From: Oasisia sp. SBJ-2009
Taxonomy: Eukaryota > Annelida > Polychaeta > Sabellida > Siboglinidae
Length of the DNA stretch: 64,000 nt
Assembly: GCA_964017155.1 (NCBI GenBank)
Contig: OZ024856.1
Span: 8,321,811-8,385,810, forward strand
Direction: 5' to 3'
Position numbers and translations under genes: made by a program. Position 1 is the stretch's first letter, and each line of letters starts with the position of its first letter. Positions 1 to 9,400 of this stretch are shown here, one piece after another. Below the pieces are notes generated by a model that saw nothing but the letters and a program-made list of their open reading frames with translations, did no database searches and was not told the origin of the DNA.

Positions 1-258
1 TACTATTCGTGACCTTTGTGGATTCGCATGGTTCCCAGGGCGAAGAGTCAAGTACAAGTGGTCCTGCTTCGATACGCGTACCTATTTTTTCCGAAATTAC
101 TGTAAACTCGCTTAAATGCGTTCGCGCCAAAACAACGGTATTGTCTCATCGGAAAACTACATCGTAGTACGACTATATTAAGATACTTTTTTTGGATTTG
201 TATAGTCCAGACAACGAGGAATAAAGTGCACGGGGTTGAATTTCGATATTAATAGATA
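1..258 (+). repeat. Partial monomer at left edge (B/A hybrid class H2)
   Basis: The window opens inside subrepeat S2 of a hybrid monomer. S2 is B-like (CTATTCGTGACCTTTG, CAGGGCGAAG, ATACGCGTACC) and S3 is A-like (TTTTTTCCGAAATTACTG). It matches 1548-1805 at an offset of 1547 bp, including the rare ATATTAATAG just before the next monomer. The 5' half lies outside the window. Confidence 0.95.
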
Positions 259-265
259 GTGATTT

Positions 266-277
266 TCGAAATTTCGA
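266..277. other. 12-bp perfect palindrome TCGAAATTTCGA in A-type S1
   Basis: The sequence equals its own reverse complement. It is present in nearly every A monomer at offset +7 to +18 and absent from B, which reads TGGAAATTGCGA. A few copies have point changes in it (18299 reads AAATGTCGA; 27572 and 30663 read TTTCGTTAA; the chimeras at 44575 and 46120 lose it). Short dyads are common in centromeric satellites of several lineages, but binding or extrusion here is inference. Confidence 0.8.
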
Positions 278-288
278 TAAACACCCCT

Positions 289-306
289 AAGTGCGCTTGC
301 GCCAAT
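289..306 (+). other. Conserved CG-rich 18-bp box, S1 copy
   Basis: AAGTGCGCTTGCGCCAAT. It holds an imperfect dyad, GCGC-TT-GCGC. It resembles the NRF-1/Ewg-type palindrome (YGCGCAYGCGCR) with two mismatches; this is a resemblance only. In B the S1 copy reads AAATGCGCTTACGCCAAT. Confidence 0.6.
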
Positions 307-313
307 ATAAGGG
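302..313 (+). promoter_or_regulatory. CCAATATAAGGG element, weak promoter-like or CArG-like match
   Basis: It overlaps the S1 CG-rich box and occurs once in essentially every monomer, A or B (43030 has ATATACGGG). It combines CCAAT with TATAAG and is one base too long for a classical CArG box, CC(A/T)6GG. Nothing shows that it is used. It is listed because it is nearly invariant and could matter if the satellite is transcribed on the + strand. Confidence 0.2.
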
Positions 314-427
314 TATTTTCTCTTCTGAAAAATACAACGTACAAATACAGTTCGTTAGTTTTATGGATCGTCATCGGTTCCCGAACTAGAAATCGACTAC
401 AACTTGTCGAGCTTCCAAAATGGTGCC

Positions 428-598
428 TATATTTCGGAAATTACGCTAATCACCCTCAAAGTGCGCTTACGCCAATGCAAAGTTATTTTCACATCTGAAA
501 CCTACAATGTACCACTACTCTTCGTGACATGTGTGGATTCGCATGATTCCCAGAACGAAGAGTCAAGTACAAGTGGGCGTGCTTCGATACTCGTACCT
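428..598 (+). repeat. Subrepeat S2 of the monomer (171 bp)
   Basis: Second internal repeat. Its order of blocks matches S1: GAAATT at 437, CG-rich box at 459-476, TTATTTTCACATCTGAAACC, TACAATGTACCA, GATTCGCATGATTCCC, then AAGTACAAGTGG and TTCGATACT. The last two blocks are also shared with S3. B-type S2 differs at about 11 positions, including a TACGCGTA palindrome where A has TACTCGTA. Confidence 0.9.
459..476 (+). other. Conserved CG-rich 18-bp box, S2 copy
   Basis: AAGTGCGCTTACGCCAAT, 170 bp downstream of the S1 copy and one base different from it. It is preserved in nearly all monomers; in B the fourth base of the box changes G to T (AAGTTCGC). Confidence 0.6.
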
Positions 599-628
599 AT
601 TTTTTCCGAAATTACTGTAAACTCGCTT

Positions 629-646
629 AAATGCGTTCGCGCCAAA
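629..646 (+). other. Conserved CG-rich 18-bp box, S3 copy
   Basis: AAATGCGTTCGCGCCAAA, 170 bp downstream of the S2 copy and 176 bp upstream of the next S1 copy. It retains a GCG-TTCG-CGC dyad. Rare changes include CTTCGCGCC at 5414 and 10053 and CTTCCCGCC at 13661 and 15207. Confidence 0.6.
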
Positions 647-688
647 ACAACGGTATTGTCTCATCGGAAAACTACAACGTAGTACCAC

Positions 689-698
689 TATAATTATA
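689..698. other. TATAATTATA palindrome next to an eight-T tract
   Basis: A 10-bp AT palindrome, followed at 702-709 by eight T. It occurs only in the B-linked S3 tail. The A-linked tail has CTATATTAAGATAC and seven T instead. Some copies read TAATTAGATAC (1206, 4815, 45009, 46554). It marks the start of the B haplotype block and is an easily melted stretch. Confidence 0.6.
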
Positions 699-735
699 TA
701 GTTTTTTTTGGATTTGCACAGGCCAGACAACGAGG

Positions 736-741
736 AATAAA
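736..741 (+). promoter_or_regulatory. AATAAA polyadenylation-like hexamer, once per monomer
   Basis: GGAATAAAGT occurs in S3 of every monomer examined and is followed within about 15 nt by a G/T-rich stretch (AAGTGGTTG before B, CACGGGGTTG before A). That is the arrangement of a eukaryotic poly(A) signal. AT-rich DNA yields this hexamer often, so use is only a possibility. Confidence 0.2.
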
Positions 742-1805
742 GTACAAGTGGTTGAATTTCGATACTAATAGATAGTGGCTTTGGAAATTGCGAGAAACAC
801 CCCAAAATGCGCTTACGCCAATATAAGGGTATTTTCTCTTCTGAAAAATACAACTTACCAATACAGTTCGTTAGTTTTATGGATCGTCATCGGTTCCCGA
901 ACTAGAAATCAACTACAACTTGTCGAGCTTCCAAAATGGTGCCTATATTTCGGAAATTACGCTAATCACCCTCAAAGTTCGCTTACGCCAATGCAAAATT
1001 ATTTTCACATCTGAAACCTACAATGTACCACTACTCTTCGTGACATGTGTGGATTCGCATGATTCCCAGAACGAAGAGTCAAGTACAAGTGGGCGTGCTT
1101 CGATACTCGTACCTATTTTTTCCGAAATTACTGTAAACTCGCTGAAATGCGTTCGCGCCAAAACAACGGTATTGTCTCATCGGAAAACTACAACGTAGTA
1201 CCACTATAATTAGATACTTTTTTTTGGATTTGCACAGGCCAGACAACGAGGAATAAAGTACAAGTGGTTGAATTTCGATACTAATAGATAGTGGCTTTGG
1301 AAATTGCGAGAAACACCCCAAAATGCGCTTACGCCAATATAAGGGTATTTTCTCTTCTGAAAAATACAACTTACCAATACAGTTCGTTAGTTTTATGGAT
1401 CGTCATCGGTTCCCGGACTAGAAATCAATTACAACTTGTCGAGCTTCCAAAATGGTGCCTATATTTCGGAAATTACGCTAATCACCCTCAAAGTTCGCTT
1501 ACGCCAATGCAAAATTATTTTCACATCTGAAACCTACAATGTACCACTACTATTCGTGACCTTTGTGGATTCGCATGGTTCCCAGGGCGAAGAGTCAAGT
1601 ACAAGTGGTCCTGCTTCGATACGCGTACCTATTTTTTCCGAAATTACTGTAAACTCGCTTAAATGCGTTCGCGCCAAAACAACGGTATTGTCTCATCGGA
1701 AAACTACATCGTAGTACGACTATATTAAGATACTTTTTTTGGATTTGTATAGTCCAGACAACGAGGAATAAAGTGCACGGGGTTGAATTTCGATATTAAT
1801 AGATA

Positions 1806-4800
1806 GTGATTTTCGAAATTTCGATAAACACCCCTAAGTGCGCTTGCGCCAATATAAGGGTATTTTCTCTTCTGAAAAATACAACGTACAAATACAGTTC
1901 GTTAGTTTTATGGATCGTCATCGGTTCCCGAACTAGAAATCGACTACAACTTGTCGAGCTTCCAAAATGGTGCCTATATTTCGGAAATTACGCTAATCAC
2001 CCTCAAAGTGCGCTTACGCCAATGCAAAGTTATTTTCACATCTGAAACCTACAATGTACCACTACTCTTCGTGACATGTGTGGATTCGCATGATTCCCAG
2101 AACGAAGAGTCAAGTACAAGTGGGCGTGCTTCGATACTCGTACCTATTTTTTCCGAAATTACTGTAAACTCGCTTAAATGCGTTCGCGCCAAAACAACGG
2201 TATTGTCTCATCGGAAAACTACAACGTAGTACCACTATAATTATATAGTTTTTTTTGGATTTGCACAGGCCAGACAACGAGGAATAAAGTACAAGTGGTT
2301 GAATTTCGATACTAATAGATAGTGGCTTTGGAAATTGCGAGAAACACCCCAAAATGCGCTTACGCCAATATAAGGGTATTTTCTCTTCTGAAAAATACAA
2401 CTTACCAATACAGTTCGTTAGTTTTATGGATCGTCATCGGTTCCCGAACTAGAAATCAACTACAACTTGTCGAGCTTCCAAAATGGTGCCTATATTTCGG
2501 AAATTACGCTAATCACCCTCAAAGTTCGCTTACGCCAATGCAAAATTATTTTCACATCTGAAACCTACAATGTACCACTACTCTTCGTGACATGTGTGGA
2601 TTCGCATGATTCCCAGAACGAAGAGTCAAGTACAAGTGGGCGTGCTTCGATACTCGTACCTATTTTTTCCGAAATTACTGTAAACTCGCTTAAATGCGTT
2701 CGCGCCAAAACAACGGTATTGTCTCATCGGAAAACTACATCGTAGTACGACTATATTAAGATACTTTTTTTGGATTTGTATAGTCCAGACAACGAGGAAT
2801 AAAGTGCACGGGGTTGAATTTCGATACTAATAGATAGTGATTTTCGAAATTTCGATAAACACCCCTAAGTGCGCTTGCGCCAATATAAGGGTATTTTCTC
2901 TTCTGAAAAATACAACGTACAAATACAGTTCGTTAGTTTTATGGATCGTCATCGGTTCCCGAACTAGAAATCGACTACAACTTGTCGAGCTTCCAAAATG
3001 GTGCCTATATTTCGGAAATTACGCTAATCACCCTCAAAGTGCGCTTACGCCAATGCAAAGTTATTTTCACATCTGAAACCTACAATGTACCACTACTCTT
3101 CGTGACATGTGTGGATTCGCATGATTCCCAGAACGAAGAGTCAAGTACAAGTGGGCGTGCTTCGATACTCGTACCTATTTTTTCCGAAATTACTGTAAAC
3201 TCGCTTAAATGCGTTCGCGCCAAAACAACGGTATTGTCTCATCGGAAAACTACAACGTAGTACCACTATAATTATATAGTTTTTTTTGGATTTGCACAGG
3301 CCAGACAACGAGGAATAAAGTACAAGTGGTTGAATTTCGATACTAATAGATAGTGGCTTTGGAAATTGCGAGAAACACCCCAAAATGCGCTTACGCCAAT
3401 ATAAGGGTATTTTCTCTTCTGAAAAATACAACTTACCAATACAGTTCGTTAGTTTTATGGATCGTCATCGGTTCCCGGACTAGAAATCAACTACAACTTG
3501 TCGAGCTTCCAAAATGGTGCCTATATTTCGGAAATTACGCTAATCACCCTCAAAGTTCGCTTACGCCAATGCAAAATTATTTTCACATCTGAAACCTACA
3601 ATGTACCACTACTATTCGTGACCTTTGTGGATTCGCATGGTTCCCAGGGCGAAGAGTCAAGTACAAGTGGTCCTGCTTCGATACGCGTACCTATTTTTTT
3701 GGAAATTACGTTAAACTCCCTTAAATGCGTTCGCGCCAAATTAACGGTATTATCTCATCGGAAAACTACATCGTAGTACGACTATATTAAGATACTTTTT
3801 TTGGATTTGTATAGTCCAGACAACGAGGAATAAAGTGCACGGGGTTGAATTTCGATACTAATAGATAGTGATTTTCGAAATTTCGATAAACACCCCAAAG
3901 TGCGCTTCCGCCAATATAAGGGTATTTTCTCTTCTGAAAAATACAACGTACAAATACAGTTCGTTAGTTTTATGGATCGTCATCGGTTCCCGAACTTGAA
4001 ATCGACTACAACTTGTCGAGCTTCCAAAATGGTGCCTATATTTCGGAAATTACGCTAATCACCCTCAAAGTGCGCTTACGCCAATGCAAAGTTATTTTCA
4101 CATCTGAAACCTACAATGTACCACTACTCTTCGTGACATGTGTGGTTTCGCATGATTCCCAGAACGAAGAGTCAAGTACAAGTGGGCGTGCTTCGATACT
4201 CGTACCTATTTTTTCCGAAATTACTGTAAACTCGCTTAAATGCGTTCGCGCCAAAACAACGGTATTGTCTCATCGGAAAACTACATCGTAGTACGACTAT
4301 ATTAAGATACTTTTTTTGGATTTGTATAGTCCAGACAACGAGGAATAAAGTGCACGGGGTTGAATTTCGATACTAATAGATAGTGATTTTCGAAATTTCG
4401 ATAAACACCCCTAAGTGCGCTTGCGCCAATATAAGGGTATTTTCTCTTCTGAAAAATACAACGTACAAATACAGTTCGTTAGTTTTATGGATCGTCATCG
4501 GTTCCCGAACTAGAAATCGACTACAACTTGTCGAGCTTCCAAAATGGTGCCTATATTTCGGAAATTACGCTAATCACCTTCAAAGTGCGCTTACGCCAAT
4601 GCAAAGTTATTTTCACATCTGAAACCTACAATGTACCACTACTCTTCGTGACATGTGTGGATTCGCATGATTCCCAGAACGAAGAGTCAAGTACAAGTGG
4701 GCGTGCTTCGATACTCGTACCTATTTTTTCCGAAATTACTGTAAACTCGCTGAAATGCGTTCGCGCCAAAACAACGGTATTGTCTCATCGGAAAACTACA

Positions 4801-6444
4801 ACGTAGTACCACTATAATTAGATACTTTTTTTTGGATTTGCACAGGCCAGACAACGAGGAATAAAGTACAAGTGGTTGAATTTCGATACTAATAGATAGT
4901 GGCTTTGGAAATTGCGAGAAACACCCCAAAATGCGCTTACGCCAATATAAGGGTATTTTCTCTTCTGAAAAATACAACTTACCAATACAGTTCGTTAGTT
5001 TTATGGATCGTCATCGGTTCCCGGACTAGAAATCAATTACAACTTGTCGAGCTTCCAAAATGGTGCCTATATTTCGGAAATTACGCTAATCACCCTCAAA
5101 GTTCGCTTACGCCAATGCAAAATTATTTTCACATCTGAAACCTACAATGTACCACTACTATTCGTGACCTTTGTGGATTCGCATGGTTCCCAGGGCGAAG
5201 AGTCATGTACAAGTGGTCGTGCTTCGATACGCGTACCTATTTTTTCGGAAATTACGTTAAACTCCCTTAAATGCGTTCGCGCCAAATTAACGGTATTATC
5301 TCATCGGAAAACTACATCGTAGTACTACTATATTAAGATACTTTTTTTGGATTTGTATAGTCCAGACAACGAGGAATAAAGTGCACGGGGTTGAATTTCG
5401 ATACTAATAGATAGTGATTTTCGAAATTTCGATAAACACCCCAAAGTGCGCTTGCGCCAATATAAGGGTATTTTCTCTTCTGAAAAATACAACATACAAA
5501 TACAGTTCGTTAGTTTTATGGATCGTCATCGGTTCCCGAACTAGAAATCGACTACAACTTGTCGAGCTTCCAAAATGGTGCCTATATTTCGGAAATTACG
5601 CTAATCACCCTCAAAGTGCGCTTTCGCCAAAGCAAAGTTGTTTTCACATCTGAAACCTACAATGTACCACTACTCTTCGTGACATGTGTGGATTCGCATG
5701 ATTCCCAGAACGAAGAGTCAAGTACAAGTGGGCGTGCTTCGATACTCGTACCTATTTTTTCGGAAATTACTGTAAACTCGCTTAAATGCCTTCGCGCCAA
5801 AATAACGGTATTGTCTCATCGGAAAACTACAACGTAGTACCACTATAATTATATACTTTTTTTTGGATTTGCATAGGCCAGACAACAAGGAATAAAGTAC
5901 AAGTGGTTGAATTTCGATACTAATAGATAGTGGCTTTGGAAATTGCGAGAAACACCCCAAAATGCGCTTACGCCAATATAAGGGTATTTTCTCTTCTGAA
6001 AAATACAACGTACCAATACAGTTCGTTAGTTTTATGGATCGTCATCGGTTCCCGGACTAGAAATCAATTACAACTTGTCGAGCTTCCAAAATGGTGCCTA
6101 TATTTCGGAAATTACGCTAATCACCCTCAAAGTTCGCTTACGCCAATGCAAAATTATTTTCACATCTGAAACCTACAATGTACCACTACTATTCGTGACC
6201 TTTGTGGATTCGCATGGTTCCCAGGGCGAAGAGTCAAGTACAAGTGGTCCTGCTTCGATACGCGTACCTATTTTTTCCGAAATTACTGTAAACTCGCTTA
6301 AATGCGTTCGCGCCAAAACAACGGTATTGTCTCATCGGAAAACTACATCGTAGTACGACTATATTAAGATACTTTTTTTGGATTTGTATAGTCCAGACAA
6401 CGAGGAATAAAGTGCACGGGGTTGAATTTCGATATTAATAGATA
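1806..6444 (+). repeat. Nonamer HOR, copy 1 (4639 bp)
   Basis: Nine monomers at 1806 A, 2322 H1, 2837 A, 3353 B, 3868 A, 4383 A, 4899 B' (GTCATGTAC, variant T at 5206), 5414 A' (CCAAAGCAAAG, A at 5631; GACAACAAGG, A at 5887) and 5930 H2. The next 4639 bp repeat the same order. Private changes of this copy include CGAACTTGAAATC at 3868, GTGGTTTCG near 4145 and the CTGAAATG/TTAGATAC pair in 4383. Confidence 0.9.
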
Positions 6445-9400
6445 GTGATTTTCGAAATTTCGATAAACACCCCTAAGTGCGCTTGCGCCAATATAAGGGT
6501 ATTTTCTCTTCTGAAAAATACAACGTACAAATACAGTTCGTTAGTTTTATGGATCGTCATCGGTTCCCGAACTAGAAATCGACTACAACTTGTCGAGCTT
6601 CCAAAATGGTGCCTATATTTCGGAAATTACGCTAATCACCCTCAAAGTGCGCTTACGCCAATGCAAAGTTATTTTCACATCTGAAACCTACAATGTACCA
6701 CTACTCTTCGTGACATGTGTGGATTCGCATGATTCCCAGAACGAAGAGTCAAGTACAAGTGGGCGTGCTTCGATACTCGTACCTATTTTTTCCGAAATTA
6801 CTGTAAACTCGCTTAAATGCGTTCGCGCCAAAACAACGGTATTGTCTCATCGGAAAACTACAACGTAGTACCACTATAATTATATAGTTTTTTTTGGATT
6901 TGCACAGGCCAGACAACGAGGAATAAAGTACAAGTGGTTGAATTTCGATACTAATAGATAGTGGCTTTGGAAATTGCGAGAAACACCCCAAAATGCGCTT
7001 ACGCCAATATAAGGGTATTTTCTCTTCTGAAAAATACAACTTACCAATACAGTTCGTTAGTTTTATGGATCGTCATCGGTTCCCGAACTAGAAATCAACT
7101 ACAACTTGTCGAGCTTCCAAAATGGTGCCTATATTTCGGAAATTACGCTAATCACCCTCAAAGTTCGCTTACGCCAATGCAAAATTATTTTCACATCTGA
7201 AACCTACAATGTACCACTACTCTTCGTGACATGTGTGGATTCGCATGATTCCCAGAACGAAGAGTCAAGTACAAGTGGGCGTGCTTCGATACTCGTACCT
7301 ATTTTTTCCGAAATTACTGTAAACTCGCTTAAATGCGTTCGCGCCAAAACAACGGTATTGTCTCATCGGAAAACTACATCGTAGTACGACTATATTAAGA
7401 TACTTTTTTTGGATTTGTATAGTCCAGACAACGAGGAATAAAGTGCACGGGGTTGAATTTCGATACTAATAGATAGTGATTTTCGAAATTTCGATAAACA
7501 CCCCTAAGTGCGCTTGCGCCAATATAAGGGTATTTTCTCTTCTGAAAAATACAACGTACAAATACAGTTCGTTAGTTTTATGGATCGTCATCGGTTCCCG
7601 AACTAGAAATCGACTACAACTTGTCGAGCTTCCAAAATGGTGCCTATATTTCGGAAATTACGCTAATCACCCTCAAAGTGCGCTTACGCCAATGCAAAGT
7701 TATTTTCACATCTGAAACCTACAATGTACCACTACTCTTCGTGACATGTGTGGATTCGCATGATTCCCAGAACGAAGAGTCAAGTACAAGTGGGCGTGCT
7801 TCGATACTCGTACCTATTTTTTCCGAAATTACTGTAAACTCGCTTAAATGCGTTCGCGCCAAAACAACGGTATTGTCTCATCGGAAAACTACAACGTAGT
7901 ACCACTATAATTATATAGTTTTTTTTGGATTTGCACAGGCCAGACAACGAGGAATAAAGTACAAGTGGTTGAATTTCGATACTAATAGATAGTGGCTTTG
8001 GAAATTGCGAGAAACACCCCAAAATGCGCTTACGCCAATATAAGGGTATTTTCTCTTCTGAAAAATACAACTTACCAATACAGTTCGTTAGTTTTATGGA
8101 TCGTCATCGGTTCCCGGACTAGAAATCAACTACAACTTGTCGAGCTTCCAAAATGGTGCCTATATTTCGGAAATTACGCTAATCACCCTCAAAGTTCGCT
8201 TACGCCAATGCAAAATTATTTTCACATCTGAAACCTACAATGTACCACTACTATTCGTGACCTTTGTGGATTCGCATGGTTCCCAGGGCGAAGAGTCAAG
8301 TACAAGTGGTCCTGCTTCGATACGCGTACCTATTTTTTTGGAAATTACGTTAAACTCCCTAAAATGCGTTCGCGCCAAATTAACGGTATTATCTCATCGG
8401 AAAACTACATCGTAGTACGACTATATTAAGATACTTTGTTTGGATTTGTATAGTCCAGACAACGAGGAATAAAGTGCACGGGGTTGAATTTCGATACTAA
8501 TAGATAGTGATTTTCGAAATTTCGATAAACACCCCAAAGTGCGCTTGCGCCAATATAAGGGTATTTTCTCTTCTGAAAAATACAACGTACAAATACAGTT
8601 CGTTAGTTTTATGGATCGTCATCGGTTCCCGAACTAGAAATCGACTACAACTTGTCGAGCTTCCAAAATGGTGCCTATATTTCGGAAATTACGCTAATCA
8701 CCCTCAAAGTGCGCTTACGCCAATGCAAAGTTATTTTCACATCTGAAACCTACAATGTACCACTACTCTTCGTGACATGTGTGGATTCGCATGATTCCCA
8801 GAACGAAGAGTCAAGTACAAGTGGGCGTGCTTCGATACTCGTACCTATTTTTTCCGAAATTACTGTAAACTCGCTTAAATGCGTTCGCGCCAAAACAACG
8901 GTATTGTCTCATCGGAAAACTACATCGTAGTACGACTATATTAAGATACTTTTTTTGGATTTGTATAGTCCAGACAACGAGGAATAAAGTGCACGGGGTT
9001 GAATTTCGATACTAATAGATAGTGATTTTCGAAATTTCGATAAACACCCCTAAGTGCGCTTGCGCCAATATAAGGGTATTTTCTCTTCTGAAAAATACAA
9101 CGTACAAATACAGTTCGTTAGTTTTATGGATCGTCATCGGTTCCCGAACTAGAAATCGACTACAACTTGTCGAGCTTCCAAAATGGTGCCTATATTTCGG
9201 AAATTACGCTAATCACCCTCAAAGTGCGCTTACGCCAATGCAAAGTTATTTTCACATCTGAAACCTACAATGTACCACTACTCTTCGTGACATGTGTGGA
9301 TTCGCATGATTCCCAGAACGAAGAGTCAAGTACAAGTGGGCGTGCTTCGATACTCGTACCTATTTTTTCCGAAATTACTGTAAACTCGCTTAAATGCGTT

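Larger units (their letters stand above)
259..427 (+). repeat. Subrepeat S1 of the monomer (169 bp)
   Basis: First of three diverged internal repeats, aligned on GAAATT (268 here, 437 in S2, 608 in S3). S1 carries the CG-rich box at 289-306, then GGGTATTTTC, CTTCTGAAAAATACAACGTA, GATCGTCATCGGTTCCC and a 3' part CTACAACTTGTCGAGCTTCC. By eye it is about two-thirds identical to S2. Most of the easily scored A/B differences (about 12) fall here. Confidence 0.9.
259..774 (+). repeat. Reference monomer, type A (with the B-linked 3' tail)
   Basis: First complete monomer, used as reference. Type A S1 begins GTGATTTTCGAAATTTCG and has CGTACAAATAC and CCGAACTAG. S2 has AAAGTGCGC, TCTTCGTGACATGTG, CAGAACGAAG and ATACTCGTACC. 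S3 has TTCCGAAATTACTG and AAAACAACGGTATTGTC. The tail here (CAACGTAGTACCAC, TATAATTATATAG, eight T, GCACAGGCC, ACAAGTGGTTG) always precedes a B-type S1. The alternative tail (CATCGTAGTACGAC, seven T, GTATAGTCC or GTATAGTGC, GCACGGGGTTG) always precedes an A-type S1. That tail difference makes the spacing 516 rather than 515. Confidence 0.97.
599..774 (+). repeat. Subrepeat S3 of the monomer (175 or 176 bp)
   Basis: Third internal repeat: GAAATT at 608, CG-rich box at 629-646, GGTATTGTCTCATCGGAAAA, GTAGTACCA, a T-tract (702-709), GATTTGCACAGGCCAGA, AATAAAGTACAAGTGG and TTCGATACT. The 3' half exists in two linked forms that predict whether the next monomer is A or B. The single-base A/B length difference is in the T-tract (seven or eight T). 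Confidence 0.9.
259..1805 (+). repeat. Truncated HOR: A, H1, H2 (1547 bp)
   Basis: Monomers start at 259 (A), 775 (H1, B-type S1 then A-type from mid S2) and 1291 (H2, B-type S1-S2 then A-type S3). H1 switches from B to A between 998 and 1036; H2 switches between 1623 and 1638. Compared with the nonamer that follows, this unit lacks six internal monomers. The S3 of 775 carries CTGAAATGCG and TTAGATACTT, also seen in the A at 4383, which suggests the junction came from exchange between positions matching 775 and 4383. Confidence 0.8.

Noticed and set aside
431..447. CENP-B box-like sequence TTTCGGAAATTACGCTA
   Set aside because: Only about 6 of the 9 essential positions of NTTCGNNNNANNCGGGN fit, with the central A and the last two G missing. 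TTCGTTAGTTTTATGGA at 351-367 matches only in its 5' half.
404..682. Repeated 92-codon open frame on the + strand (and the 79-codon frame at 259-498) in almost every monomer
   Set aside because: They start with TTG or GTG, never ATG, overlap each other in different frames, and recur only because the DNA repeats. The 79-codon frame is broken by a stop at 3868, 25511, 28602 and 41999 and by a frameshift at 31178 without consequence. The translations show no domain I recognise.
702..709. Rho-independent terminator (T-run)
   Set aside because: There is no G/C-rich hairpin directly upstream, and the context is eukaryotic satellite DNA. The T-run is part of the B-linked tail.
259..774. Relationship to primate alpha satellite because of the ~171-bp subunit
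   Set aside because: The unit length is similar but I see no shared sequence, and the length is simply close to nucleosome spacing. I also see no convincing match to the 1.688-type satellites of Drosophila.
563..853. Repeated 96-codon open frame on the - strand spanning A-B junctions
   Set aside because: It starts with TTG, exists only where an A tail meets a B-type S1, and overlaps both + frames. It is a by-product of satellite sequence.
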